Positions 1 to 6,640 of a stretch of 21,608 nt of DNA are shown one piece after another. Origin of the DNA: a virus. The DNA is taken from positions 1-21,608 of the IMG/VR virus record IMGVR_UViG_3300009788_000330; one strand, written 5' to 3'. A program made the translations under genes and the position numbers. The notes under the pieces were generated by a model, which had not been told where the DNA came from, searched no databases, and was given only the letters and a program-made list of their open reading frames with translations. The stretch's first letter is position 1; the number at the start of each line of letters is the position of its first letter.

Positions 1-1
1 A

Positions 2-310
2 GAAGAAGCAATCGAGCCCAGTATAGGGGCACGCGTCATGCCCTCAGTGAGTGCTTTCCTCGATGGTGCAGTTGATTCCATCGGGTCTACGTTCATTAAA
101 GAACGCTGGGAGACAGAAGACAAAGAAGAAGTGCGCCATGTGGACTACTGTATGCGAATCGGTCCTCACGCGTTTTACTCAACGAAGATTCGCAGACCGG
201 TGTCCGCTGGTCCTATCCCTGAACTGATCGTCAACCCGACGTTCAAGAAAATCCGGGACCTGACTTCGGGCAAACAAAAACCAAGACGAAAAGCTAGGAG
301 AGCAAGGTAA
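2..310 (+). CDS. C-terminal part of a probable phage ATPase (partial, runs off left edge)
   Basis: The frame is open from the left edge to a TAA at 308-310, and the ATG at 38 has no convincing reason to be the start: the codons before it (reading EEAIEPSIGARV) continue smoothly into the protein. I therefore treat it as the end of a longer gene. The visible part has a charged stretch, then a block reading YCMRIGPHAFYSTKIRRP followed by a short stretch ending VNPTFKKI. From memory, this arrangement resembles the C-terminal region of phage RecA-like/AAA nucleotide-binding proteins (Sak4 type) that sit beside single-strand-binding proteins; the Walker motifs would lie upstream and cannot be seen, so this is an inference. 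It ends in a strongly basic tail (KQKPRRKARRAR). The stop overlaps the start of the next gene (TAATG), implying translational coupling. If the ATG at 38 were used the product would be 90 residues. Confidence 0.6.
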   Translation, partial: EEAIEPSIGARVMPSVSAFLDGAVDSIGSTFIKERWETEDKEEVRHVDYCMRIGPHAFYSTKIRRPVSAGPIPELIVNPTFKKIRDLTSGKQKPRRKARRAR

Positions 311-1056
311 TGGCTACGAAGAAAAGACGAAAGGCACCATCAAAAAAGAAAGCAAGACGTGGAGGCAGGAATAAGAATGTCATAACGGTTGACTTCACCG
401 ATGTGGAAGCCGGAGGTGGTATGCCCACACCGGACGGTTACTACGTCGCCGAAATCCTAAGTGCTGAACAAGAGGTCAGCTCAAATGCCAACGACATGAT
501 TGTCGTGCGCTGGAAGACCCACACAGGTTCGACAGTGTTCGACCGTTTCGTATTGCTACCGCAGTCACTGTGGGTACTCCGTACCGCGCTGGATTGCTTG
601 GGCTTCGAGACACCGGACGGTCCGTTCGATCTCGATGTCGATGCACTGGTCGGCGAGCGTTGTGGTCTGGAGATTGTCAACGAAGAGTACGAAGAGAAAG
701 ATCAGCCACGTGTAACTGGCTACCTCACCGAAGACGTGGCAGAGCAGTATATTGCTGAGGCAGGTGGAGAAGTACCTGAAGAGGAGGAAGAGGAGCCCGA
801 AGAAGAAGAAGAACCTGAAGAGGAAGAAGACGAGGCTCCCCCTGCAAGGGCGAAGAAGAAGAAAGCTGCCAAAAAGAAAGCAGCTAAGAAGAAAACCGGA
901 AAGGCTCTGCGCCCCGGCGCTCGTGTCGTATTCGAAGACGAAGACGGCGACGAGATTCAGGGTGTCATCGAAGGCATCGAGGACGAGCTGGCAATCGTGG
1001 TCGATGACGAAGAAGGTGAGTGGGAAATTCCACTCAATGAGCTGAAGAAGGCCTAA
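310..1056 (+). CDS. SSB-like DNA-binding protein with Glu/Lys block-charged linker
   Basis: A 248-residue protein in four parts. Residues 1-23 are a Lys/Arg-rich arm. Residues 24-145 look like a small beta-rich domain with a pattern (PDGYYVAEI, then a hydrophobic strand, VFDRFVLLP, and a helix with CLGFE) that resembles phage DUF669/single-strand-binding-like proteins; this is family resemblance by eye. Residues 155-175 are almost pure glutamate with periodic prolines, followed at 181-196 by lysine blocks separated by Ala-Ala, like histone H1 tails. Residues 200-246 (starting RPGARVVFEDEDG) form a compact acidic beta domain resembling Tudor/KOW-like barrels. The gene overlaps its neighbours at both ends by TAATG junctions. 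Likely role: coating single-stranded DNA for the helicase and nuclease that follow. The linker is much longer and more charged than the acidic tails of ordinary SSBs. Confidence 0.65.
   Translation: MATKKRRKAPSKKKARRGGRNKNVITVDFTDVEAGGGMPTPDGYYVAEILSAEQEVSSNANDMIVVRWKTHTGSTVFDRFVLLPQSLWVLRTALDCLGFETPDGPFDLDVDALVGERCGLEIVNEEYEEKDQPRVTGYLTEDVAEQYIAEAGGEVPEEEEEEPEEEEEPEEEEDEAPPARAKKKKAAKKKAAKKKTGKALRPGARVVFEDEDGDEIQGVIEGIEDELAIVVDDEEGEWEIPLNELKKA
772..897 (+). repeat. low-complexity GAA/GAG then AAG/AAA codon tract
   Basis: Purine-only codon runs encode a poly-glutamate segment (residues 155-175 of the SSB-like protein) and then Lys-Lys-Lys-Ala-Ala repeats (181-196). The coding strand is nearly all purine over about 120 bases, so the tract may also form unusual DNA or RNA structure and is prone to slippage. 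Repeat number would be expected to vary between relatives. Confidence 0.8.
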
Positions 1057-2471
1057 TGATTCGGACGGAACTTCGTCCGTATCAGAGTGAAGCTGTCGCT
1101 GCGGCTCTGTCGTACGATGGCTTCGCTTTTTTTCCTGAGCAACGCACGGGGAAATGTCTAATATCTCTGGCTGTGGTGGATCACCACAAGCCGGAGGTGT
1201 TAGTCATCCTGTGCCCAAAAAAAGCGCTGGCAACATGGGACGAACAGATTGAAGAGCACCTTGACAACGATTGGGGTTGCGAAATCTACACCGTCACGTA
1301 CCAAGAACCCGTCAAGGATAAGCAGCTCCGAAAGGAGTGGTACGCCGAAACACTGAAGTAGCAAAAAGATGGTGTGTCGATGATGATCATCGCTGACGAA
1401 GCACACATGATCAAAAAACCGGGAGCTGCCCAGTCTCGGTTTGCACGTACGCTTGCGAAGCGTTGTCAGTGGAAGCTCGCACTCACGGGCACCCCAATTG
1501 ATGAAGGCTTCGAGCAGTACTGGGCAGTCTTCGATTTCATCGGGAAGAATGAGATTTTTGGTACCTACGGGGACTTCAAAGACCAGTACCTTATTTTTGA
1601 GGAGCGTCAGCGGCGTGATAAGCGAACGTATCCTGTGATCGTCGGCTACCGATACACCGAAGAAATCATGGAGAAGATTCACACGTACAGTTACCGCATC
1701 ACGTTCAACGAAGCACGGAAATCCATGGGCAAGCAGCCTGTGAAGGTGCGTAGAAAGAAAGTTAAGTTCGATCTCAAGCGTAACACTCGTCACATCTACG
1801 ATGAGCTGAGGAAGGATCTAGAAACCACCATCGAAGACATCACGATTGATGTGCCGTTGCCCATGCACCTAATCCAAAAACTACAGCAAGTGTGCGGAGG
1901 TCATCTCCTGCATCAGGAGCGCATTCCCGGTGAGAAAAAACGCAAACGCATCGTCCTTCCCGTCGGTACGGAGAAGCTGGACAGGCTCATGGGGCTCCTG
2001 TCAGGTTTCGGTCAGGAGAAAGTCGTCATCTGCTGTCGCTTCACGCACGAAATCGAATCCATCGCTAAGGAGTTCGACGAGTTCGGCTGGACCTACAAAA
2101 TAATCTCTGGACAGCACGAGTGGGACGGTCAGTTCGACGTAGACTTCGTCCTGCTACAGGTGAAGAGCGGACTTGGGTTCGACCTGTCAGCAGCGAATAC
2201 TTACGTGCTGTACAGCTGGGATCACAGTCACATTACATTCGAACAATCACGTATGCGCATCATGCACATGGAGAACACGGACTGGGTGAAGTACTTCTTC
2301 CTGATGGCACGCGACACAATTGAAGATGAATACTATGAAGCGATTGCGAAGAAAAAAGATTTCTCGACGCTCGTCCTCGACCGGTACCGCAAGAAAAAAG
2401 TACGGCACCGTCGAGGAACAGCTCGCAAAGGTGCGCGGAGAATTCGCAAAACCCGTGCGCTCCTCGCCTAA
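1056..2471 (+). CDS. Snf2-like superfamily 2 helicase, interrupted by in-frame TAG
   Basis: Reading through the TAG at 1359-1361 gives 471 residues with a full SF2 helicase motif set. Before the TAG: Q-motif-like RPYQ (7-10), Walker A variant QRTGKCLISL (29-38), motif Ia around ILCPKKALATW. After it: DEAH box IIADEAHMIKKPG (111-123), motif III LALTGTP (about 141-147), then the second RecA lobe with VVICCRF, an ISGQ segment, and a motif VI-like EQSRMRIMH (about 396-404). The last 28 residues are very basic. Neither fragment alone (101 residues, or about 365 from GTG 1374 or ATG 1380) has both the ATP-binding loop and the DEAH box. Role: ATP-driven DNA translocation or unwinding in replication or recombination. 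Walker A has Cys where Thr/Ser normally binds the metal. The TAG may be a mutation, an assembly polymorphism or a readthrough site. The start overlaps the previous stop. Confidence 0.85.
1359..1361 (+). other. in-frame amber codon inside the helicase gene
   Basis: The codons run CTG AAG TAG CAA AAA GAT GGT, with coding sense resuming at once in the same frame. One C-to-T change from CAG would create it. At least four genes in this window (ending at 4573, 6641, 14724 and 20909) use TAG as their stop, so TAG is not globally recoded here. No strong ribosome-binding site precedes the possible restarts at 1374 or 1380. Confidence 0.9.
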
Positions 2472-2477
2472 AGGCGA
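2464..2477 (+). other. small hairpin at end of helicase gene
   Basis: A perfect 5-bp inverted repeat (TCGCC and GGCGA) with a four-base TAAA loop; the helicase stop codon lies in the loop. No T-run follows at once, so it is not a standard intrinsic terminator; it could slow ribosomes or stabilise the upstream message. Confidence 0.35.
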
Positions 2478-2522
2478 ATCTGAGAAAAGTTGACAAAAAT
2501 TTTAGCTGGGATTTTCGGTTTT

Positions 2523-2981
2523 ATGAACGAGTCAAATTTATGGGACTGGCTGAGAGATGTTGTTCTGCCTCTGGGGCATTACTCCAGAATCGAATCTCCA
2601 GATACTGCGCCGGGATTTCCTGACGTTCACTACCAAATCGGAGAGAAGGGGTGCGGTACATTAGAACTCAAAGCCAACGACCGTCCAGCGAAAGTACCCT
2701 TCGCTGATGAAGAGAAAGGGCTGCACAAATCCCAGCTGAAGTGGATTAGAAATAACGTAGAGTATGGTGGCGTCGTCTGGATCATTGCTGAGACACCGGG
2801 TGCGATTTATATTGTTCACGGCAAAGATGCGGAGTATTTTAATGGCGCGACGCATGACACCCTGATCCAAATGGCATGGCAGATAATGCACCGCAGTGCA
2901 CCTAAAGAAGCAGCCAAAATACTAAACACTGCACTCAAAACAGATGCTAACTTCAGACTATTTGCGGAGTACCCACGATGA
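2523..2981 (+). CDS. PD-(D/E)xK nuclease (VRR-NUC / resolvase-like)
   Basis: The protein is 152 residues from the ATG at 2523. An in-frame TTG at 2490 would add 11 hydrophobic residues that do not look like part of the fold, so I prefer the ATG, although its ribosome-binding site is weak. Catalytic signature by position: Glu24 (RIES), GFPD with Asp34, Glu48-Leu-Lys50 (the D/ExK core), and HKSQLKW with Gln71, an order typical of small VRR-NUC and Holliday-junction-resolvase-like phage nucleases. Likely function: cutting branched or processed DNA during recombination-linked replication or packaging, alongside the helicase just upstream. The stop overlaps the start of the MazG-like gene (ATGA). 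Exact substrate specificity cannot be read from the sequence. Confidence 0.8.
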   Translation: MNESNLWDWLRDVVLPLGHYSRIESPDTAPGFPDVHYQIGEKGCGTLELKANDRPAKVPFADEEKGLHKSQLKWIRNNVEYGGVVWIIAETPGAIYIVHGKDAEYFNGATHDTLIQMAWQIMHRSAPKEAAKILNTALKTDANFRLFAEYPR

Positions 2982-3400
2982 CAGAACGAACCTGTACCTA
3001 CCGAGACAAACATAACAAAGTGTGCTGCACGGAATGTGGCAGTGACCTCAGCCTCTGCCAGTGTCCAACACCTAACGAACAGGCCCAAGAACGTTGGACC
3101 AGTCCCGACGGTCTGGTCATGAAGATGATCACTGATGAGTTAGTTGCTGCACGCGAAGCATTCCCTGAGAACACGCACAAACTTGCTGCGTTGATGGAAG
3201 AGGTAGGTGAGCTGGCGCAAGCTATGATCCAACACGACCGCAAGCTTGGTACCAGCGTGCAGGAGGTGTTACGTGAAGCAGTGCAGGTTGCAGCGATGGC
3301 TATCCGTGTTGAAGTTGAGGGCGACGGTAACTTCCTGTATTTATTCCCGGTAGTTGAAGATGAGCTACCACGAGGTCCAGTGGGGAGACAATATGACTGA
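2978..3400 (+). CDS. MazG-like nucleotide pyrophosphohydrolase with Cys-rich N-terminus
   Basis: This 140-residue protein starts with a cysteine cluster (C6, C16, C17, C20, C27, C29) that looks like a small zinc ribbon, followed from about residue 45 by an all-alpha MazG-type domain. The metal-binding motif LMEEVGELAQAM gives Glu74, Glu75 and Glu78; the second helix REAVQVAAMAIR supplies Glu100 and a Gln103 where classical MazG has Asp, a variant I believe is common in phage MazG-like proteins. Family role: hydrolysing nucleoside triphosphates to monophosphates, either to cleanse nucleotide pools or to alter the starvation alarmone level in the infected cell; which one applies here is unknown. 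The start ATG overlaps the nuclease stop and has GGAG upstream. The Cys-rich head is unusual for the minimal domain and may mediate binding to DNA or protein. Confidence 0.8.
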   Translation: MTERTCTYRDKHNKVCCTECGSDLSLCQCPTPNEQAQERWTSPDGLVMKMITDELVAAREAFPENTHKLAALMEEVGELAQAMIQHDRKLGTSVQEVLREAVQVAAMAIRVEVEGDGNFLYLFPVVEDELPRGPVGRQYD

Positions 3401-3587
3401 CAAAAAATCAACCGAGGACGAGGGATTCAAAACATCCATTGGTGTAGAGAACGGCAACGTTCTTCTTATTTTCTCAGAGAAAACGAATCTGGTCGGCTAC
3501 CCACCAAAAGCCGCAAGAAAGCTCGCCAAAGCCCTGAAAAAGCACGCTATTGAGGCTGAAAACATGACCCGTGGAAGTGAGACGTAG
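3393..3587 (+). CDS. 64-residue hypothetical protein
   Basis: I start this gene at ATG 3393 because GGGGAG lies about seven bases upstream; an earlier in-frame TTG at 3354 lacks such a site. It overlaps the end of the MazG-like gene by eight bases. The product has a short charged N-terminus, a predicted two-strand segment (VENGNVLLIFSEKTNLVGY) and a C-terminal basic helix (PKAARKLAKALKKHA). I do not recognise a named family. It is compact enough to be a small regulatory or DNA-associated protein. Stop is TAG at 3585-3587. Confidence 0.7.
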   Translation: MTDKKSTEDEGFKTSIGVENGNVLLIFSEKTNLVGYPPKAARKLAKALKKHAIEAENMTRGSET

Positions 3588-3592
3588 CTCCC

Positions 3593-3620
3593 TTTACACG
3601 AGAGCGGATCTGTGTATACT
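3593..3620 (+). promoter_or_regulatory. sigma-70-like promoter
   Basis: TTTACA at 3593-3598 and TATACT at 3615-3620 are separated by 16 bases, close to the bacterial housekeeping consensus (TTGACA, 16-18, TATAAT). It sits in one of the few true gaps in the window, just before the ATG at 3651, and would drive the zinc-knuckle, basic, HAD and CG-knuckle genes. It implies host RNA polymerase transcribes this block. Confidence 0.65.
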
Positions 3621-3650
3621 GGAACCCTTGAAACTCACCGGAGAAAGACC

Positions 3651-3833
3651 ATGGCGGTAAGAGCCCCTACTGACAGCATCGGCGCACAACTGGCGATGAT
3701 GCGTAAACGTCACAGGAAAACGTGCGCTAACTCGGAGTGTGGCAAGAGGTTTGAAGGCCTTGCCATCACAACCTTTTGTTCTGACGAATGTCGTTTCAGA
3801 GCAGCCTACCTGCGTCGTAAAAAAAGGAAATAA
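3651..3833 (+). CDS. small zinc-knuckle basic protein
   Basis: A 60-residue protein from ATG 3651, preceded by GGAGAAAG at good spacing; an in-frame GTG at 3612 lies inside the promoter -10 region and is unlikely. It has four cysteines in the pattern C25-x4-C30-x12-C43-x3-C47 (CANSECGKRF then FCSDECR), the layout of a small treble-clef or zinc-ribbon that binds one zinc ion. Both flanks are basic (MRKRHRKT before, RRKKRK at the end). Such proteins commonly bind nucleic acid or host proteins such as RNA polymerase, but the target cannot be told here. It is the first gene after the internal promoter. Confidence 0.75.
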   Translation: MAVRAPTDSIGAQLAMMRKRHRKTCANSECGKRFEGLAITTFCSDECRFRAAYLRRKKRK

Positions 3834-3836
3834 GAC

Positions 3837-4034
3837 ATGGCATTTTTGAAGCAGCACCGCAAAGGCACCCTTGAGGTTGAGGGGCGCAAGCTGAAGGGTC
3901 ACTTCGACGTGAGCCTGACGAATCAGGGCGACCGCGAGATGCTCATTGAGTTTATCAGTGAAATGCGCAAGCAGCTGTTGAAGTTCAACCCGACAAAGAA
4001 GAAGCGAAAGAAGAAGATCAAGAGACGCAGGTGA
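3837..4034 (+). CDS. small basic hypothetical protein
   Basis: A 65-residue protein starting three bases after the previous stop, with AGGA upstream. The first 50 residues have alternating hydrophobic and charged positions (TLEVEGRKLKGHFDVSL) suggesting a small beta structure and a helix; the last 13 are almost only lysine and arginine (KKKRKKKIKRRR). No family recognised. The tail suggests nucleic acid binding. The TGA stop overlaps a GTG at 4031 that could be an alternative start of the next gene. Confidence 0.7.
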   Translation: MAFLKQHRKGTLEVEGRKLKGHFDVSLTNQGDREMLIEFISEMRKQLLKFNPTKKKRKKKIKRRR

Positions 4035-4036
4035 TC

Positions 4037-4519
4037 ATGATCGATCTGGAGGGGACGCTGAGCGATCACACCGACCGCTTAGCCATCCTTCTGGCGAACG
4101 AAGAAAAATATAAGGGACGTGATCGGGAAGCGTGGAAGACCTACTACAAGGGACTCCTGCATGACCCTCCCCGGCAGCACATCATGGACCTTGTGCACGA
4201 GTACATCCGTGACGGGATGCGTCCCATTATTTACAGCACTCGCTTCGTCAACAAATACAACCACGAACGACAGTGGCTCGAAGCGCACGACCTGTTAAGT
4301 CACGTCGAATTAATCCAGCGCGAGCCCCACATGACCAAGATCAAAGGCCCGGATTTAGTGGTCCAGTGGGTACGTCACTACGATCCTGCCATCGTAGTTG
4401 ATGATCGAGAAGAAGTACGTGATAAGATTCGCGAACTGCACCGGGACATCATGGCTTATCACCCGAACGCTTTCCTCCGGATAGAGGGAGAGTCCGATGA
4501 ACATCCACTGCAAGAATGA
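4037..4519 (+). CDS. HAD-family phosphatase (PNK 3'-phosphatase-like)
   Basis: 160 residues from ATG 4037 (AGGTG just upstream); GTG at 4031, overlapping the previous stop, would add two residues. HAD motifs are clear: motif I MIDLEGTLSD with nucleophile Asp3, motif II serine in PIIYSTRF, motif III lysine in TKIKG, and motif IV IVVDDREEV with paired aspartates. Size and order resemble the phosphatase half of phage polynucleotide kinases and other small phage HAD proteins; no kinase P-loop is present. Possible roles are removing 3'-phosphates during nucleic acid repair or dephosphorylating nucleotides. In motif I, the usual second Asp (DxDGT) is Glu (DLEGT), which may alter catalysis. The start of the next gene overlaps its end by 23 bases. 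Confidence 0.8.
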   Translation: MIDLEGTLSDHTDRLAILLANEEKYKGRDREAWKTYYKGLLHDPPRQHIMDLVHEYIRDGMRPIIYSTRFVNKYNHERQWLEAHDLLSHVELIQREPHMTKIKGPDLVVQWVRHYDPAIVVDDREEVRDKIRELHRDIMAYHPNAFLRIEGESDEHPLQE

Positions 4520-4733
4520 CTGGCTATTTCATCTCTGGGACACCGACGGTGAATGTATTCGAGGCTGCGGAGCTAGGGCTGCTGGAATCCGCGACCCGCA
4601 CCTGCACGCCCGCGCCCAAACCGGCGTGACGGTGGTGCACGACCCGTCCCTCTCTGCATCGCCCGCGAAAGTGCGCCTTGTTGGTCCGCCATCCCTACCC
4701 GATTTCCTCCGCCACCACCGACAGGTCCGCTAG
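4497..4733 (+). CDS. small Cys-knuckle protein, antisense-overlapping the late operon end
   Basis: 78 residues from ATG 4497 with a strong GAGGGAG ribosome-binding site. The first 27 residues (C5, H13-L-W, then ECIRGCGAR) recall a common small phage family with pattern C-x-H-x-W and R-x-C-x2-C-G, probably zinc-binding. From residue 26 on, the reading frame runs opposite the C-terminal coding region of the 688-residue minus-strand protein, so that half has no independent support and its length may be opportunistic. It is the last plus-strand gene; function unknown. Confidence 0.5.
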   Translation: MNIHCKNDWLFHLWDTDGECIRGCGARAAGIRDPHLHARAQTGVTVVHDPSLSASPAKVRLVGPPSLPDFLRHHRQVR

Positions 4734-6639
4734 GCGGACGATTCATCATTCGCTGTCGTTGCAGGTAACCTCGCTGATTCGGCGGCACCATAGGTCCACC
4801 GGGAATCCCCGGTCCACGTTCATCCCCCATCGGGTATTTCCCCGGCGGAGGTGCACGCCTGCCACCCGGCGGACGTTTCCACGGAGGAATGCCTCCACCA
4901 CCCCCAGTGATTGGTCCCATGTCACCAATCGGGTCCCATCCGGGACGACCTATGTTGGGACTAGGTCCGGTCCTGATTCTTGGATCGTAGTCACCGAACC
5001 CCCCACCTCCCGGCATTGGATTTGGATCTCTTCCCATACCTCGTCGCAATCCCATGATGCGTTTATCCATCTCATTAGGACCGTAATTCCTTCGTTGCCA
5101 CTCTGCTTCTTCCGGGCTTCTCGGTGCCATGATTGCTCCCTGCATACTTCCACCTCCCGGTCCACCCATCATCTCGGCTGCGCGTCGTTGAGCGTCTGTT
5201 GCCCCACGATATTCATCCGCTGACATCCTGTATTGTCGAGAAGTTCCCGGTCCCATTTCACCTCGTGCCGCCATGCCTTGGAACCCTCGTTGTGCACCTG
5301 CTCGCTGAGCTTCTACCTGCGCACGATATCCTTCTGGATTTGCTGCGACTGCTCGGGGATCAATACCCGGAGGTAAACCCCCCACCTGAGCTAAGCCACC
5401 TTGAGGTCTGCCACGACCGAACCTTCCACCACGCGAAGGACCAAGACGTCCTCGTGCCTGCTGGGCACGATTTGGGATGCCTGCCTGAGGTGCAGCCATA
5501 CCTACAGGTGCTGCTGCAGGTGCAGGTGGATTAAACCTATCGGCAATTCCACCGAACTGATATCCCTGAGGCTCCTCCATGTATTCGGGACCGGTTCCAG
5601 TAGGTGATATCCACGGTGGCACACCTCCAGCCGGTGCAGCTATCGCAAGACCACCAAGTTGATAACCGACACGACCACCTCGGGCTTGATCTATTGATTC
5701 AAGATACTCCTCGGCCTTCTCCACGTTGGCTGTCTCGGGATCATCAATGAACATACCTCGTAACCACGCCAACATCCCTCCATCCTCTTCTTCCACTGCT
5801 GCAGGTTCGGGCGGAGGGGGAGGATCTTTGTGAAACCTCGTCTCCCAATACTTGTATGCTGCCGGGTCCGCTGCTGGATCGTGAGGGTTTGCTCCCTCTG
5901 CATGACCGGGGCGAACTTCGCCACCACCTTGATAGTAATTCACGTGACCTCCTTCGGCACCGCCAAATATTTCATCAATTTTTCCCTGATGTGCGCGTAA
6001 TTTATCTCGGTATGAGCTTTCTTTCAGTGCTGCTTGCTCTTCAGCGGATGCCCCAACATAACTTGCAGGCTCCGTCGGGATAATTCTCGGTGGAGGTCCA
6101 CTGGGTCCACCGGGACCACCTTCTCCTGTGAGCGTTTGCTCAGGTGGATACCACATTCTGTTTCTCAAATCCTCGGGGTCACCTCCGGGAGCCGGAGTCC
6201 ACCCTGCTTGTCGTAACCCAGAGACGACACCGATGTACCCCATAGGACCGCTATACCCCATTCGGTCAAGCATTTCTTGAGTTGTACCAGCCTCACTCCC
6301 CCAAGGAAAAGTAGGAGCTTCAGGAGCTGGAGGAGGTGAGTACGTCGTTGTAGATGTTCCTCCTCCGCCATTCGTTCTTCGTCCGCCACGACGACCTCCT
6401 CGTTGGAAGTGAAGCTGGTTAAGAGGTCTCTGTCGTTCACTGCCAGAGTCCACTTCGTTCATAGCGGAAAGACCACCTTTGGCATATCGGTTCTCGGCAA
6501 AGCCACCGGAATATTTCTTGTCAGCTTCAACGAACTCTTGTGCTACTGCACGTGACGGTGGACTCTTCATCCGACTTGGTGTCCACCCGTGTGCAATGGC
6601 TCGCATAAGTTTTGCCTGCTTAGGCGTCTTCGATGGCAT
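4573..6639 (-). CDS. Gly/Pro/Arg-rich disordered phage protein with small conserved N-terminal domain
   Basis: 688 residues, last gene of the minus-strand operon, with a strong GGAGGAG ribosome-binding site overlapping the previous stop. Residues 1-45 (MPSKTPKQAKLMRAIAHGW and following) resemble a small conserved phage domain usually found as a stand-alone protein of unknown function. The rest is largely disordered: proline runs, glycine runs, and RGG/FGRGR boxes at about 79-88, 402-411 and 672-685. It contains several aromatic-x-x-Gly-Gly motifs (YAKGG 52-56, YYQGGG 235-240, YQLGG 326-330, YQFGG 360-364) shared with other virion proteins encoded nearby. One better-folded island around 260-320 is acidic and Trp-containing. 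It ends in TAG. Function unknown; I infer a virion or scaffold-related role from the motifs and operon position. Confidence 0.75.
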   Translation of the reverse strand: MPSKTPKQAKLMRAIAHGWTPSRMKSPPSRAVAQEFVEADKKYSGGFAENRYAKGGLSAMNEVDSGSERQRPLNQLHFQRGGRRGGRRTNGGGGTSTTTYSPPPAPEAPTFPWGSEAGTTQEMLDRMGYSGPMGYIGVVSGLRQAGWTPAPGGDPEDLRNRMWYPPEQTLTGEGGPGGPSGPPPRIIPTEPASYVGASAEEQAALKESSYRDKLRAHQGKIDEIFGGAEGGHVNYYQGGGEVRPGHAEGANPHDPAADPAAYKYWETRFHKDPPPPPEPAAVEEEDGGMLAWLRGMFIDDPETANVEKAEEYLESIDQARGGRVGYQLGGLAIAAPAGGVPPWISPTGTGPEYMEEPQGYQFGGIADRFNPPAPAAAPVGMAAPQAGIPNRAQQARGRLGPSRGGRFGRGRPQGGLAQVGGLPPGIDPRAVAANPEGYRAQVEAQRAGAQRGFQGMAARGEMGPGTSRQYRMSADEYRGATDAQRRAAEMMGGPGGGSMQGAIMAPRSPEEAEWQRRNYGPNEMDKRIMGLRRGMGRDPNPMPGGGGFGDYDPRIRTGPSPNIGRPGWDPIGDMGPITGGGGGIPPWKRPPGGRRAPPPGKYPMGDERGPGIPGGPMVPPNQRGYLQRQRMMNRPPSGPVGGGGGNRVGMADQQGALSRAMQRGTGRAPPSRRFGRGRAGAGRGFQQP

Positions 6640-6640
6640 G

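Noticed and set aside
752-1045. Lys/Arg-rich overlapping frame within the SSB-like gene
   Set aside because: Its composition simply reflects GAA/AAG codon runs read one base out of phase.
1200-1793. Long minus-strand frame opposite the helicase
   Set aside because: It lies wholly antisense to strong helicase motifs, lacks a plausible ribosome-binding site, and has no recognisable domain.
2490-2525. TTGACA at 2490 as a promoter -35 box
   Set aside because: No suitable -10 element lies 16-18 bases downstream; the only AT-rich hexamer is too far.
5133-5534. Plus-strand Pro/Leu/His-rich frame inside the 688-residue gene
   Set aside because: It is the expected antisense shadow of Gly/Arg-rich coding sequence.
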